64,000 bases of DNA, taken from the NCBI GenBank assembly GCA_937926105.1, contig CALANS010000048.1, positions 1 to 64,000 of the forward strand, read 5' to 3'. Positions 1-10,397 of this stretch are shown piece after piece. How positions within the stretch are numbered: position 1 is the stretch's first letter; every line of letters begins with the position of its first letter. The position numbers were made by a program, and so were the translations under genes. The notes beneath the pieces are model-generated. The model saw nothing but the letters and a program-made list of their open reading frames with translations, had not been told where the DNA came from and searched no databases. The DNA is from an uncultured Actinomycetes bacterium. GTDB taxonomy: Bacteria; Actinomycetota; Actinomycetes; Mycobacteriales; Nakamurellaceae.

Positions 1-626
1 ACAAGGACGGCGTGCCGGCCAAGGTCGCGCACATCGAGTACGACCCGAACCGCACGGCCCGGATCGCACTGCTGCACTATGCCGACGGCGAGAAGCGCTA
101 CATCATCGCCCCGGACAAGCTGCGTCAGGGCGCTCTGGTGGAGACCGGGCCGGGCGCGGACATCAAGCCGGGCAACAACCTGCCGCTGCGCAACATCCCG
201 GTCGGCACCGTGGTGCATGCCATCGAGCTGCGTCCGGGCGGTGGCGCCAAGATCGCTCGCTCGGCCGGCGCCAAGGTGCAGCTGGTCGCCAAGGACGGCC
301 CGTACGCGCAGCTGCGCATGCCGTCCGGCGAGATCCGCAACGTGGACGTCCGGTGCCGCGCCTCGATCGGTGAGGTGGGCAACGCCGAGCAGGCCAACAT
401 CAACTGGGGCAAGGCCGGGCGCATGCGCTGGAAGGGCAAGCGCCCGCAGACCCGCGGTGTGGCCATGAACCCGGTGGACCACCCGCACGGCGGTGGCGAG
501 GGCAAGACCTCCGGTGGCCGGCACCCGGTCAACCCGGCCGGTCGCCCCGAGGGCCGCACCCGCCGGCCGAACAAGCCGAGCGACAAGCTCATCGTCCGTC
601 GTCGTCGCAAGGGCAAGAAACGGTAA
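1..626 (+). CDS. rplB: 50S ribosomal protein L2 (3' part)
   Basis: The window opens inside this gene; the frame is open from base 3 and ends at 626, giving about 207 of the usual 275-280 residues, so the N-terminal part lies upstream. L2 binds 23S rRNA and is needed for subunit association and peptidyl transfer. The C-terminal signature [16 protein letters not shown], with the conserved histidine near the peptidyl transferase centre, is intact, followed by the basic tail ending RRRKGKKR. It is followed by rpsS as in the standard S10 operon. Confidence 0.98.
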   Translation, partial: KDGVPAKVAHIEYDPNRTARIALLHYADGEKRYIIAPDKLRQGALVETGPGADIKPGNNLPLRNIPVGTVVHAIELRPGGGAKIARSAGAKVQLVAKDGPYAQLRMPSGEIRNVDVRCRASIGEVGNAEQANINWGKAGRMRWKGKRPQTRGVAMNPVDHPHGGGEGKTSGGRHPVNPAGRPEGRTRRPNKPSDKLIVRRRRKGKKR

Positions 627-642
627 GGAAGCGGATACAAAC

Positions 643-924
643 ATGCCTCGCAGCCTGAAGAAGGGTCCGTTCGTCGACGACCACCTCGCCAAGAAGGTGG
701 ACGCGGCGAACGAGAAGAACTCCAAGAGCGTGATCAAAACCTGGTCGCGCCGGTCGATGATCGTGCCGGACATGCTCGGGCACACCATCGCCGTGCACGA
801 CGGCCGCAAGCACGTCCCGGTGTTCATCACCGAGTCGATGGTCGGCCACAAGCTGGGCGAGTTCGCCCTGACCCGCACGTTCAAGGGTCACGTGAAGGAC
901 GACCGCCGCAGCCGCAGGGGCTGA
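643..924 (+). CDS. rpsS: 30S ribosomal protein S19
   Basis: 93 residues, the usual S19 length, starting [16 protein letters not shown]19 forms a complex with S13 in the 30S head. The ATG at 643 is preceded by an AAGGA ribosome-binding site at about 625-629, 16 bp after the rplB stop. The family motif [18 protein letters not shown] is present. Standard S10 operon position. Confidence 0.98.
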   Translation: MPRSLKKGPFVDDHLAKKVDAANEKNSKSVIKTWSRRSMIVPDMLGHTIAVHDGRKHVPVFITESMVGHKLGEFALTRTFKGHVKDDRRSRRG

Positions 925-980
925 GCCGGCCGACCGGGGCAACGCCCCGTCAGGACAAGTAATCCAGCAAAGGGATATCG

Positions 981-1423
981 ATGAATGCCGCTGTAAGAGC
1001 CACGGTCGCGGACTCGCAGGATCTGCCCCGCGTGCGGGCGCAGGCGCGGTACGTGCGCATGACGCCGACCAAGGCACGTCGGGTCGTCGACCTGATCCGG
1101 GGCCGCACCGCCGCCGACGCGAAGGCTGTGTGCGCGTTCGCGCCGCAGGCCGCGAGCGGGCCGGTGGGCAAGGTGCTCGCGTCGGCCGTGGCCAACGCCG
1201 AGAACAACCACGGCCTGGATCCGGAGACCCTGCTGGTCGACCGGGCCTGGGTGGACGAGGGTCCGACGCTGCGCCGGTTCCAGCCGCGCGCCCAGGGCCG
1301 GGCGTTCCGGATCAACAAGCGCACCTGCCACATCACGATCGAGTTGGTGTCTGTCGAGAAGGCGGACACCGATACCAGGCGCCGTGGCCGCGGCGACCGC
1401 AGCGCGAAGGGAAGGACCCGGTA

Positions 1424-1424
<1 letters not shown>
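981..1424 (+). CDS. rplV: 50S ribosomal protein L22
   Basis: 147 residues with [20 protein letters not shown] near the N-terminus and the beta-hairpin region that lines the exit tunnel ([15 protein letters not shown]). L22 lies at the peptide exit tunnel and is a site of macrolide-resistance mutations in other bacteria. The C-terminus has a basic extension ([17 protein letters not shown]), common in actinobacteria. Its stop overlaps the rpsC GTG by one base. Confidence 0.98.
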
Positions 1425-2239
<815 letters not shown>

Positions 2240-2242
2240 GCG

Positions 2243-2659
2243 ATGCTCATCCCACGCAAAGTCAAGCACCGCAAGCAGCACCGGCCTACCCGGACCGGGA
2301 TGGCCAAGGGCGGCACCGCCGTCACCTTCGGCGACTACGGCATCCAGGCGCTGGAACCGGCGTACGTGACCAACCGGCAGATCGAGTCGGCGCGTATCGC
2401 CATCAACCGGCACATCCGCCGTGGCGGCAAGGTGTGGATCAACATCTATCCGGACCGCCCGCTGACCAAGAAGCCCGCCGAGACTCGGATGGGCTCCGGC
2501 AAGGGCTCGCCCGAGTGGTGGGTGGCCAACGTCAAGCCGGGTCGGGTGCTGTTCGAGATGACCTACCCGTCGGAGGCCATGGCCCGCGAGGCGCTGCGTC
2601 GCGCGATCCACAAGCTGCCGATGCGCTGCCGCATCGTCACCAGAGAGGGTGGTGAGTGA
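2243..2659 (+). CDS. rplP: 50S ribosomal protein L16
   Basis: 138 residues, normal length, starting [16 protein letters not shown]16 organises the A-site of the large subunit. The region around [20 protein letters not shown] and the conserved [14 protein letters not shown] segment are intact. It follows rpsC by 3 bp and precedes rpmC, as expected in the S10 operon. Confidence 0.98.
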   Translation: MLIPRKVKHRKQHRPTRTGMAKGGTAVTFGDYGIQALEPAYVTNRQIESARIAINRHIRRGGKVWINIYPDRPLTKKPAETRMGSGKGSPEWWVANVKPGRVLFEMTYPSEAMAREALRRAIHKLPMRCRIVTREGGE

Positions 2660-2661
2660 CC

Positions 2662-2931
2662 ATGGCCGAGATCAGTGCGGCCGCCTCGCTCCGCGAGCTG
2701 GGCGCCGAGGAGCTGGTGCTGCGGCTGCGGGAGGCCAAGGAGGAGCTGTTCAACCTGCGCTTCCAGATGGCCACCGGGCAGATGGACAACAACCGTCGGC
2801 TGCGCCAGGTGCGGCACGACATCGCCCGCATCTACACGGTGATGCGCGAGCGCGAGCTCGGCCTGTCGGTCGGACCCGACGTGCTGGCCGCCGAGGGCGC
2901 CGCTGATGTCACCGCGGGGGCGGGGCAGTGA
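2662..2931 (+). CDS. rpmC: 50S ribosomal protein L29
   Basis: 89 residues. The ATG at 2662 ([14 protein letters not shown]) is preferred over an in-frame GTG at 2656; a purine-rich AGAGAGGGTGG stretch lies just upstream inside the end of rplP. L29 sits at the tunnel exit beside L23, where nascent-chain factors dock. The family motif [15 protein letters not shown] is present. The last bases overlap the rpsQ start. Confidence 0.95.
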   Translation: MAEISAAASLRELGAEELVLRLREAKEELFNLRFQMATGQMDNNRRLRQVRHDIARIYTVMRERELGLSVGPDVLAAEGAADVTAGAGQ

Positions 2932-3296
2932 GCGAGCAGGACGAGACGATCAAGGAGACTGGTGATCAGGTGACGGAGCAGGCTGTGGACACGGCGGTGA
3001 CGGAGCCCGCCGTGATCGACGAGTCCGGCGCGGAGGCACCCGTCAAGCGGGGCTTCCGCAAGACTCGCGAGGGCCTGGTGGTGTCGGACAAGATGGCCAA
3101 AACCATCGTGGTGGCGCTGGAGGACCGGGTGAAGCACCCGCGGTACTCCAAGGTCATCCGCCGCACCAGCAAGGTGAAGGCGCACGACGAGGCCGGCGCG
3201 GCGCATATCGGGGACCGGGTGTTGCTGGCCGAGACCCGACCGCTGTCGGCGACCAAGCGCTGGCGGCTGGTCGAGGTGCTGGAGAAGGCCAAGTAG
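2928..3296 (+). CDS. rpsQ: 30S ribosomal protein S17 with acidic N-terminal extension
   Basis: 122 residues from a GTG at 2928 overlapping the rpmC stop by 4 bp. The S17 OB-fold core starts near residue 42 ([20 protein letters not shown]) and ends [12 protein letters not shown]. The first ~40 residues are an acidic, Thr/Val-rich extension not found in E. coli S17 (about 84 residues). A downstream start inside this extension is possible, but the GTGA overlap with rpmC argues for 2928. Last gene of the S10 operon. Confidence 0.93.
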   Translation: MSEQDETIKETGDQVTEQAVDTAVTEPAVIDESGAEAPVKRGFRKTREGLVVSDKMAKTIVVALEDRVKHPRYSKVIRRTSKVKAHDEAGAAHIGDRVLLAETRPLSATKRWRLVEVLEKAK

Positions 3297-3356
3297 GACG
3301 CTGGTAAGGCTAGGATCCTGGTAAGGCACAGCACCAGGCGCACGACCGAAGGACCA

Positions 3357-3392
3357 CCGAGCCCCCGACCCGCACCAGGGCCGGGGGCTCGG
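3357..3392 (+). terminator. S10 operon terminator hairpin
   Basis: An 11-bp perfect inverted repeat, CCGAGCCCCCG (3357-3367) and CGGGGGCTCGG (3382-3392), around a 14-nt loop, 60 bp after the rpsQ stop. There is no T-tract, as usual for high-GC actinobacteria. It lies between the converging rpsQ and PaiB-like genes and could serve both. Confidence 0.7.
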
Positions 3393-3544
3393 TCGCATCC
3401 GGAGCCATGGTGTCGGGCTCGCCAGCACCGATCCGCGTGCCGATTGTGCAGATGCGTGCTCAATAGGGCACGCATTCTGGCGATTGGCACGCGGATCGGG
3501 GCGGGGAGCGGCGGGCGGGGCCAGGCTGGTGGCCGAGCGCGCCG

Positions 3545-4180
3545 TCAGCGGCCGGGGACCAGCCGGGGGTCCGTGACGGCCTCCGCCACCACATGCGCGG
3601 CCGGATCCGGCTCCGCGCGCAGGCCGGCGATCACCCCCGTCCGGTCCGCCTCCGAGCGGTTCTGGCTCATCTTGGCCTTCGCCTCGATCCTCGTCACCGT
3701 CAGTTCGATGCCCACGATCGCGCGCAACTGGCCGGCGGTGTACCGCTCCGGGGCGTCCGTCACCGCCCAGGGGTGCTCCCGCCCGGACTCGTGCAGGCTC
3801 GTGAGCCGGGTGACGGCGTCGCGCAGCCAGTCCGGCTCGTGGTGCACCGTGACCGGCCCGGTCAGGTGCACGGCCGAGTAGTTCCAGGTCGGCACCGCCC
3901 TGCCGTGCTCGGCCTTGCTGGGATACCAGTTCGGGGTGATGTAGGCATGCGGGCCGGTGACGATGGCCAGTCCGACCGTGGACGGGGTGATGCTGCGCCA
4001 CTGCGTGTTCGCCCTCGCCACGTGGGCGACGATCCGGTTGCCATCCCAGATCACCGGCAGCAGGGTCGCGATTGGGGTACCGTCCGCGTCGGCGGTGACG
4101 AGCTGCGCCACCCGCATCGCTGCCACGAACGCCCGGATGTCCCCGATGTCGTCGATGGCGTTGACGTGCGGGATGTACAT
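3545..4180 (-). CDS. PaiB-like FMN-binding split-barrel protein
   Basis: 211 residues from the ATG at 4180 (MYIPHVNAIDDIGDIRAFV), chosen over an ATG 24 bp upstream because it gives the canonical PaiB N-terminus. Family features: the flavin-binding barrel with TPIATLLPVIWDG, ARANTQWRSI, ITPNWYPSKAEHGRAVPTWNY and the C-terminal IVGIELTVTRIEAKAKMSQN. PaiB-type proteins bind FMN; B. subtilis PaiB affects sporulation and protease genes, but the function here is unknown. It is transcribed opposite to, and inserted between, the S10 and spc operons. Confidence 0.88.
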   Translation of the reverse strand: MYIPHVNAIDDIGDIRAFVAAMRVAQLVTADADGTPIATLLPVIWDGNRIVAHVARANTQWRSITPSTVGLAIVTGPHAYITPNWYPSKAEHGRAVPTWNYSAVHLTGPVTVHHEPDWLRDAVTRLTSLHESGREHPWAVTDAPERYTAGQLRAIVGIELTVTRIEAKAKMSQNRSEADRTGVIAGLRAEPDPAAHVVAEAVTDPRLVPGR

Positions 4181-4244
4181 GTGGCTCAGCGTAGGACCGC
4201 GCACGTGGCGCCGGGGGCCGACCCCAGTCCGGCCTCAGTCCGAT

Positions 4245-4274
4245 TTGAACCGCCCCCGTGGCGTCGGGTACGCT
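4245..4274 (+). promoter_or_regulatory. Putative spc operon promoter
   Basis: TTGAAC (4245-4250), an 18-bp spacer and TACGCT (4269-4274) fit a housekeeping sigma-factor promoter. It lies in the 412-bp gap between the divergent PaiB-like gene and rplN, leaving a roughly 310-nt leader before rplN. No gene is visible in that leader. Confidence 0.5.
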
Positions 4275-4592
4275 AGCTAGTCGGCACCGGTGCGCGAGCA
4301 CCGCTGCCGCTCTGGCCTGGCGAGGTCGGAAATCTCGCCAGGGCTCCGCACCGTCTCAACCAGGTGCCGGCCGCAGCGTTCGTGACGTTGGTGTTCACGA
4401 GGCAGCGATCGCACCGCCGGCTGATGCCGAAGGCAAGAGAGAAAAGGCGGGTCGACCGGCCACCGTGCCAGTCGGGATGCCCGTACTTCCTCTTGTCTTT
4501 TCGCGTGTCGCCCCGGGGAATCGAGCGGCGAGCGGGACCAGTGGCGCCGGGCGTGGCCTGCATGCCCAACCGAACGAGAAGGATCACGCGCG

Positions 4593-4961
4593 GTGATTCA
4601 GCAAGAGACCCGGCTGCGGGTCGCCGACAACACCGGTGCCAAGGAGATCTTGTGCATCCGCGTGCTCGGCGGTTCCTCGCGTCGGTACGCGAGCATCGGC
4701 GACATCATCGTCGCCACCGTCAAGGACGCGATTCCCGGAGCCGGCGTGAAGAAGGGCGACGTCGTCAAGGCCGTCGTCGTGCGCACCGTCAAGGAGAAGC
4801 GCCGCCCGGACGGCTCGTACATCCGTTTCGACGAGAACGCCGCGGTGCTGATCCGCAACGACGGCGACCCGCGCGGCACCCGCATCTTCGGGCCGGTCGG
4901 CCGCGAGCTGCGCGACAAGCGTTACATGAAGATCATTTCGCTGGCGCCGGAGGTGCTGTAG
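4593..4961 (+). CDS. rplN: 50S ribosomal protein L14
   Basis: 122 residues, exact family length, from a GTG at 4593 preceded by GAGAAGGA (4575-4582). L14 contacts 16S rRNA in an intersubunit bridge. The start [19 protein letters not shown] and the signature around [17 protein letters not shown] are intact. First gene of the spc operon. Confidence 0.98.
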   Translation: MIQQETRLRVADNTGAKEILCIRVLGGSSRRYASIGDIIVATVKDAIPGAGVKKGDVVKAVVVRTVKEKRRPDGSYIRFDENAAVLIRNDGDPRGTRIFGPVGRELRDKRYMKIISLAPEVL

Positions 4962-4963
4962 TC

Positions 4964-5278
4964 GTGAAGGTGAAGAAGGGCGACACCGTGCTGGTCATCG
5001 CCGGCAAGGACAAGGGCGCCAAGGGCAAGGTCATCCAGGCCTACCCCGACACCGACCGGGTGCTGGTCGAGGGCGTGAACCGGATCCGCAAGCACACCAA
5101 GGTGTCCACCACCCAGCGGGGGGCGCAGACCGGCGGCATCGTCACCCAGGAGGCGGCCATCCACGTCTCCAACGTGATGGTCGTGGACGGCGACAACAAG
5201 GCGACCCGGGTCGGCTCCCGGACTGACGACGAGGGCCGGCGCGTGCGCGTGTCCCGGCGCAGCGGTAAGGACCTGTAA
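4964..5278 (+). CDS. rplX: 50S ribosomal protein L24
   Basis: 104 residues from the GTG at 4964, two bases after the rplN stop, with GGAGGTG as binding site inside rplN. L24 is an assembly initiator for the 50S subunit. The KOW motif region ([20 protein letters not shown]) sits at the N-terminus; the HKVS-type segment appears as [18 protein letters not shown]. Confidence 0.97.
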   Translation: MKVKKGDTVLVIAGKDKGAKGKVIQAYPDTDRVLVEGVNRIRKHTKVSTTQRGAQTGGIVTQEAAIHVSNVMVVDGDNKATRVGSRTDDEGRRVRVSRRSGKDL

Positions 5279-5281
5279 GCC

Positions 5282-5854
5282 ATGACGACAGCACAAGCCA
5301 CCGAGAAGGTGACGCCGCGGCTGCGCAGCCGCTACGTCGAGGAGATCCGCGCCGCCCTGCAGGAGCAGTTCGGCTACTCCAACGTCATGCAGATCCCGGG
5401 CGTGACCAAGGTCGTGGTCAACATGGGTGTGGGCGAGGCCGCCCGCGACGCCAAGCTGATCGAGGGTGCGGTGCGCGACCTGGCAACCATTACCGGGCAG
5501 AAGCCCTTGGTCCGCAAGGCCCGCAAGTCCATCGCCCAGTTCAAGCTCCGCGAGGGCATGCCGATCGGCGCCAAGGTGACGCTGCGCGGCGACCGGATGT
5601 GGGAGTTCCTGGACCGGCTGATCACCATTGCGCTGCCTCGCATCCGCGACTTCCGCGGCCTGTCCGACAAGCAGTTCGACGGCAACGGCAATTACACCTT
5701 CGGGCTGAACGAGCAGTCGATGTTCCACGAGATCGACATCGACCGGATCGACCGGCCGCGGGGCATGGACATCACCGTGGTCACCACCGCGACCACCGAC
5801 GCCGAGGGCCGGGCGCTGTGCAAGCTCCTGGGCTTCCCGTTTAAGGAGAACTAG
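5282..5854 (+). CDS. rplE: 50S ribosomal protein L5
   Basis: 190 residues, starting at ATG 5282, three bases after the rplX stop. L5 binds 5S rRNA and forms a bridge with the 30S head. Recognisable family segments: [40 protein letters not shown] and [18 protein letters not shown]. Standard spc position. Confidence 0.98.
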   Translation: MTTAQATEKVTPRLRSRYVEEIRAALQEQFGYSNVMQIPGVTKVVVNMGVGEAARDAKLIEGAVRDLATITGQKPLVRKARKSIAQFKLREGMPIGAKVTLRGDRMWEFLDRLITIALPRIRDFRGLSDKQFDGNGNYTFGLNEQSMFHEIDIDRIDRPRGMDITVVTTATTDAEGRALCKLLGFPFKEN

Positions 5855-5856
5855 AC

Positions 5857-6042
5857 ATGGCGAAGACGGCGCTGATCAACAAGGCCAAGCGCACGCCGAA
5901 GTTCAAGGTGCGTGCCTATACCCGGTGCAGCCGGTGTGGGCGGCCGCACTCGGTGTACCGCAAGTTCGGCCTGTGCCGGATCTGCCTGCGGGAAATGGCC
6001 CACGCCGGCCAGCTCCCCGGAGTCACCAAGTCCTCCTGGTGA
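5857..6042 (+). CDS. rpsN: 30S ribosomal protein S14, zinc-binding type
   Basis: 61 residues, the short zinc-ribbon S14 (type Z). The metal ligands are visible as [20 protein letters not shown], that is two CxxC pairs. It starts at ATG 5857 two bases after the rplE stop. Actinobacteria often have a second, zinc-independent copy elsewhere; none is in this window. Confidence 0.98.
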   Translation: MAKTALINKAKRTPKFKVRAYTRCSRCGRPHSVYRKFGLCRICLREMAHAGQLPGVTKSSW

Positions 6043-6044
6043 GC

Positions 6045-6070
6045 CGGGGGCGCCGGCCCGCCGGCCCCCG
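6045..6070 (+). terminator. GC-rich hairpin between rpsN and rpsH
   Basis: CGGGGGCGCCGG (6045-6056) can pair with CCGGCCCCCG (6061-6070) with a 2-nt bulge. It lies in the 123-bp gap between rpsN and rpsH, the widest gap inside the spc operon before secY. It may attenuate readthrough or protect mRNA ends; full termination is unlikely in mid-operon. Confidence 0.3.
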
Positions 6071-6165
6071 TCACCGCCCGACCCGCATCTCCACCTCACC
6101 CATCACCACAGGCCCCGCCTCCACATCAGCTAGGCGGGGAACCAGGTGAGAAAGGCACCACGGCC

Positions 6166-6564
6166 ATGACGATGACCGATCCGATCGCGGACATGCTGAC
6201 GCGTATCCGCAACGCGAACTCGGCGTACCACGAGCAGGTGGTGATGCCGTTCTCGAAGCTGAAGGGCAACATCGCCGACATCCTGGTCCGGGAGGGCTAC
6301 ATCGCCTCCTGGACCACCGAGGACGCCGCAGTCGGCAAGTCCCTGGTGATCAATCTGAAGTACGGCCCGTCCCGGGAGCGGTCGATCGCCGGCCTGCGCC
6401 GGGTGTCCAAGCCTGGGCTGCGCATCTACGCCCGCTCCACCGAGCTGCCCAAGGTGCTCGGCGGGCTGGGCGTGGCCATCATTTCGACCTCGACCGGTCT
6501 GTTGACCGACCGGCAGGCCGCGAAGAAGAAGGTGGGCGGGGAAGTCCTCGCCTACGTCTGGTAA
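6166..6564 (+). CDS. rpsH: 30S ribosomal protein S8
   Basis: 132 residues, starting [19 protein letters not shown]8 binds the central domain of 16S rRNA and in E. coli is the spc operon translational repressor. The C-terminal motif of the family ([22 protein letters not shown]) closes the protein. The ATG at 6166 has GAGAAAGG upstream. Confidence 0.98.
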   Translation: MTMTDPIADMLTRIRNANSAYHEQVVMPFSKLKGNIADILVREGYIASWTTEDAAVGKSLVINLKYGPSRERSIAGLRRVSKPGLRIYARSTELPKVLGGLGVAIISTSTGLLTDRQAAKKKVGGEVLAYVW

Positions 6565-6577
6565 GGCGGTCAGAGCA

Positions 6578-7114
6578 ATGTCACGTATCGGAAGGCTTCC
6601 GATCACCGTTCCGTCCGGCGTCGACGTCTCGATCGACGGCGCGCAGGTGACGGTCAAGGGGCCGAAGGGCACCCTGCAGCACACCGTGGTCTCGCCGATC
6701 ACGGTCGCGCAGGACGGCGGCGTCCTCACGGTGACCCGCCCGGACGACGAGCGGGACTCCCGTGCCCGGCACGGGCTCACCCGGACGCTGGTCAACAACA
6801 TGGTCGTCGGCGTCACCGAGGGCTACACCAAGTCCCTGGAGATCGTCGGCGTCGGGTACCGGGTCGCTGCCAAGGGCCGCGACCTGGAGTTCGCCCTGGG
6901 TTACTCCCACCCGGTGCCGGTGGCGGCGCCCGAGGGCATCACCTTCGTGGTGGAGTCACCGACCAAGTTCCGCGTCGAGGGCATCGACAAGCAGCTGGTC
7001 GGCGAGGTCGCCGCGAACATCCGCAAGCTGCGCAAGCCCGACCCGTACAAGGGCAAGGGCGTGCGCTACGCCGGCGAGAACGTCCGGCGCAAGGTCGGAA
7101 AGACGGGTAAGTGA
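6578..7114 (+). CDS. rplF: 50S ribosomal protein L6
   Basis: 178 residues, normal length, starting [17 protein letters not shown]. The two alpha/beta repeats of L6 are present, with the C-terminal signature [20 protein letters not shown]6 lies near the sarcin-ricin loop. It is followed closely by rplR. Confidence 0.98.
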   Translation: MSRIGRLPITVPSGVDVSIDGAQVTVKGPKGTLQHTVVSPITVAQDGGVLTVTRPDDERDSRARHGLTRTLVNNMVVGVTEGYTKSLEIVGVGYRVAAKGRDLEFALGYSHPVPVAAPEGITFVVESPTKFRVEGIDKQLVGEVAANIRKLRKPDPYKGKGVRYAGENVRRKVGKTGK

Positions 7115-7116
7115 TC

Positions 7117-7497
7117 ATGACCGCCTCTATTTCCAAGTCGGTGTCTCACCAGCGGGCGGTTGCCCGCACCCGCCGGCACTTCCGGCTGCGCAAGAAGGTC
7201 GTCGGCACGGCGGCCAGGCCGCGGCTGGTCGTGACCCGCTCCGCCCGGCACATCCTCGCCCAGCTGGTCGACGACGCCACCGGGCGCACCCTGGCCTCGG
7301 CCTCCACCCTGGAGGCCGACGCGCGTAGCGCCGCCGGCGACAAGTCCGCCAAGGCGCGTCAGGTCGGCGAACGCGTCGCCGAGCGCGCCAAGGCGGCGGG
7401 CATCGACGCGGTGGTGTTCGACCGCGGCGGAGATGCCTACCACGGCCGCATTGCCGCGCTGGCAGACGGCGCGCGCTCCGGCGGGCTGGAGTTCTAG
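7117..7497 (+). CDS. rplR: 50S ribosomal protein L18
   Basis: 126 residues from ATG 7117 ([12 protein letters not shown]); an in-frame GTG at 7111 overlapping the rplF stop is an alternative giving two more residues. L18 binds 5S rRNA. The family signature [20 protein letters not shown] and the C-terminal [20 protein letters not shown] are intact. Confidence 0.96.
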   Translation: MTASISKSVSHQRAVARTRRHFRLRKKVVGTAARPRLVVTRSARHILAQLVDDATGRTLASASTLEADARSAAGDKSAKARQVGERVAERAKAAGIDAVVFDRGGDAYHGRIAALADGARSGGLEF

Positions 7498-7535
7498 AAC
7501 ATGAGCAACCGCAACACGATCGAGAGGGACATCTG

Positions 7536-8147
7536 ATGCCCGGACCCGCACGCCGCGATTCGTCCGACCGGGGCGATCGGCGCGACCGGCGCGATCGCCG
7601 CGACGGCGGACGCCGGGACTCGGCGGCCGAGAAGAGCCCGTTCCTGGAGCGCATCGTGGTGACCAACCGCGTCGCCAAGGTGGTCCAGGGTGGGCGCCGG
7701 TTTAGCTTCACCGCGCTGGTCGTCGTCGGCGACGGCGACGGCCGGGTCGGCGTCGGCTATGGCAAGGCCAAGGAGATTCCGGCCGCCATCGCCAAGGGCG
7801 TCGAAGAGGCCAAGAAGCACATGTTCACGGTGCCCCGCATCGGCGGCACCATCCCGCATCCGGTGCAGGGTGAGGCGGCCGCCGGCGTGGTGCTGCTGCG
7901 CCCGGCATCGCCCGGTACCGGTGTGATCGCCGGCGGCCCGGTGCGCGCCGTGCTGGAGTGCGCCGGCATCTCCGACGTGCTGTCCAAGTCGCTGGGCAGC
8001 AAGAACGCGATCAACATCGTGCACGCCACGGTGGCCGCGCTCAAGGGCCTGCAGCGGCCGGAGGCCGTCGCCGCCCGGCGCGGCCTGGCTATCGAAGATG
8101 TTGCGCCCGCCGCCATGCTGCGGGCCCGTGCCGGACAGGCGGTGTGA
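7536..8147 (+). CDS. rpsE: 30S ribosomal protein S5
   Basis: 203 residues from ATG 7536, with GAGAGGGA 7-14 bases upstream. S5 helps maintain decoding accuracy at the mRNA entry. The first ~33 residues are an Arg/Asp-rich low-complexity extension typical of actinobacteria; the core begins [18 protein letters not shown] and contains [20 protein letters not shown]. The stop overlaps the rpmD start (TGATG). Confidence 0.98.
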   Translation: MPGPARRDSSDRGDRRDRRDRRDGGRRDSAAEKSPFLERIVVTNRVAKVVQGGRRFSFTALVVVGDGDGRVGVGYGKAKEIPAAIAKGVEEAKKHMFTVPRIGGTIPHPVQGEAAAGVVLLRPASPGTGVIAGGPVRAVLECAGISDVLSKSLGSKNAINIVHATVAALKGLQRPEAVAARRGLAIEDVAPAAMLRARAGQAV

Positions 8148-8368
8148 TGATGGCAAGCCTGCGCGTGACCCAGGTCCGCTCGCTGATCGGTGCCAAGCCC
8201 AAGGCTCGGGCGTCGGTGCGGTCGCTGGGCCTTAAGCGCATCCACCACAGCGTGGTCGTGGCGGACAACCCACAGACCCGCGGCTATCTGCATGCGGCCC
8301 GGCACCTGCTGGTCGCTGAAGAGATCACAGCAGAGATCACCGCGGCCGTCGAGAACGAAGCGGAGTGA
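8147..8368 (+). CDS. rpmD: 50S ribosomal protein L30
   Basis: 73 residues from ATG 8147, which overlaps the rpsE stop; the next codon is also ATG (8150). L30 is a small ferredoxin-like 50S protein missing from some bacteria. The conserved SLRVTQVRSLIGAKPKARAS and LGLKRIHHSVVVADNPQTRG are present, with a short acidic tail. Confidence 0.96.
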   Translation: MMASLRVTQVRSLIGAKPKARASVRSLGLKRIHHSVVVADNPQTRGYLHAARHLLVAEEITAEITAAVENEAE

Positions 8369-8374
8369 CTGACA

Positions 8375-8818
8375 GTGCCTATTAAGGTTCACCACCTGCG
8401 CCCCGCCCCGGGTGCCAAGACCGCCAAGACCCGAGTGGGTCGCGGTGAGGGTTCCAAGGGCAAGACCGCGGGTCGGGGCACCAAGGGCACCGGCGCCCGG
8501 AAGAATGTGCCGGCGACCTTCGAGGGCGGCCAGCTGCCGCTGCACATGCGGCTGCCCAAGCTCAAGGGCTTCGCCAACCCGTTCCGCACCACCTACCAGG
8601 TGGTCAACGTGGGCCAGCTGGCCGAGCGGTTCTCCGACGGCGGCGAGGTCGGCGTCGAGGCGATCGTCGGGGCCGGGCTGGTGCGCAAGGGCGCGAAGGT
8701 CAAGGTGCTCGGCGATGGTGACGTGGCCGGTGTGGCCCTGCAGGTGACGGCGCATGCCTTCTCGGGCTCGGCGCGGGAGAAGCTGACTGCGGCCGGCGGC
8801 TCCGTCACCACCTTGTAG
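8375..8818 (+). CDS. rplO: 50S ribosomal protein L15
   Basis: 147 residues from a GTG at 8375 ([18 protein letters not shown]). The glycine-rich N-terminal tail [20 protein letters not shown] and the C-terminal domain ending [16 protein letters not shown] match L15, a late-assembly 50S protein. Last ribosomal protein gene before secY. Confidence 0.97.
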   Translation: MPIKVHHLRPAPGAKTAKTRVGRGEGSKGKTAGRGTKGTGARKNVPATFEGGQLPLHMRLPKLKGFANPFRTTYQVVNVGQLAERFSDGGEVGVEAIVGAGLVRKGAKVKVLGDGDVAGVALQVTAHAFSGSAREKLTAAGGSVTTL

Positions 8819-8888
8819 TCGCCCCCGCTACAGTAGTTCCCTGCCCTCGGTAGTTCGCTGCCTCTGTCGGGGCGGCCCAGGAGGACCA

Positions 8889-10211
8889 TTGCTCACCGCG
8901 TTCGTCTCGGCGTTGAAGACGCCGGATCTTCGCAAGAAGATCCTGTTCACGCTGGCCATGCTGGCCATCTACCGCGCGGGCGCGACGCTGCCCTCACCCG
9001 GGGTCAATTACAAGGCCATCAACCAGTGCATCACCGAGTCCAGCGGTGGCAGCAACGAGATCTTTACGCTGCTGAACCTGTTCTCCGGTGGGGCATTGCT
9101 GCAGCTGTCGGTGTTCGCGCTGGGCATCATGCCCTACATCACCGCCTCCATCATCGTGCAGCTGCTGGTGGTGGTGATTCCTCGCTTCGAGCAGCTGAAG
9201 AAAGAGGGTCAGGCCGGCCAGGCCAAGATGACGCAGTACACCCGGTACCTGACCATCGGGCTGGGCGTCCTGCAGTCGACGGCGTTCATCGCGCTCGCGC
9301 TCAACGGTCAGATGTTCTCCGGCTGCTCGGTGGCCGACCAGGTGATCGCCGGCCGGTCGGCGATGACGTTGATCACCCTGGTGGTGACGATGACGGCGGG
9401 CACCGCGGCCATCATGTGGATGGGTGAGCTGATCACCGACCGCGGCATCGGCAACGGTATGTCGCTGCTGATCTTCACCTCCATCGCCGCCCGGGTGGTG
9501 CCCGAGGGCCAGAACATCTACACCAACAACTCCGCGGTGGTGTTCGGCGTCGTGCTGGCGTTCGGCATCGCGATCATCGCCGTGGTGGTCTACATCGAGC
9601 AGGGTCAGCGCCGGCTGCCGGTGCAGTACGCCAAGCGGATGATCGGCCGGCGGATGTACGGCGGTACCTCCACCTACCTGCCGCTGAAGGTTAACCAGGG
9701 CGGCGTGATCCCGATCATCTTCGCCAGCTCGTTGCTGTATATCCCGACCCTGATCACGGGGCTGTTGGCCGGCTCGGGCGCGGGGACCAGCAGCGCGGTG
9801 CAGTGGGTGAACTACTACATCGCCGACCAGGGCGTCTGGTCGCACGTGCTGCTGTACTTCCTGCTGATCATCTTCTTCACCTACTTCTACATCGGCATCC
9901 AGTTCAACCCGGTGGAGCGGGCCGACGAGCTGAAGAAGTACGGCGGATTCATCCCGGGCATCCGACCGGGCCGGCCCACCGCCGAGTACATCCAGTTCGT
10001 GATGAGCCGCATCACGCTGCCCGGCTCGCTGTATCTGGGTCTGGTGTCGATCCTGCCGAACTTCTTCCTGTCCATCACCGGCCCGGGGAACAACCAGAAC
10101 TTCCCGTTCGGTGGTACCGCGGTGCTGATCCTGGTGGCGGTTGGCCTGGATACCGTCAAGCAGATCGAGACCCAGCTCATGCAGCGCAACTACGAAGGGT
10201 TCCTGCGCTAA
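8889..10211 (+). CDS. secY: Protein translocase channel SecY
   Basis: 440 residues from a TTG at 8889 with GGAGGA just upstream. It forms the SecYEG channel in the cytoplasmic membrane. Features: N-terminal helix FTLAMLAIYRAGATLPSPGV, the plug/TM2 region GIMPYITASIIVQLL, about ten hydrophobic segments, the cytoplasmic loop with GIRPGRPTAEYI, and the C-terminal LMQRNYEGFLR. No ribosomal gene lies between it and adk, the usual spc-end order. Confidence 0.97.
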   Translation: MLTAFVSALKTPDLRKKILFTLAMLAIYRAGATLPSPGVNYKAINQCITESSGGSNEIFTLLNLFSGGALLQLSVFALGIMPYITASIIVQLLVVVIPRFEQLKKEGQAGQAKMTQYTRYLTIGLGVLQSTAFIALALNGQMFSGCSVADQVIAGRSAMTLITLVVTMTAGTAAIMWMGELITDRGIGNGMSLLIFTSIAARVVPEGQNIYTNNSAVVFGVVLAFGIAIIAVVVYIEQGQRRLPVQYAKRMIGRRMYGGTSTYLPLKVNQGGVIPIIFASSLLYIPTLITGLLAGSGAGTSSAVQWVNYYIADQGVWSHVLLYFLLIIFFTYFYIGIQFNPVERADELKKYGGFIPGIRPGRPTAEYIQFVMSRITLPGSLYLGLVSILPNFFLSITGPGNNQNFPFGGTAVLILVAVGLDTVKQIETQLMQRNYEGFLR

Positions 10212-10397
10212 CTGCTGGGCACGGCACCGGCGGACTGGTCGGCAGGTGTCGGCGGACGCCTGGTCGGGCGAGCCTGAGCCGGGCGACCCGGCGCCGCGGG
10301 ATCGCGAACGACGCGGCGGGAATCGGGGCGGCGGTCATCAGGCCGGACACCAGAGGAAAGGGCACGAGCAACGGCCCAGGAAGGCGCAGGTTCGAGC

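Noticed and set aside
7501..7536. 11-codon frame ending on the rpsE start codon
   Set aside because: No ribosome-binding site of its own and its length fits chance; it contains the binding site of rpsE.
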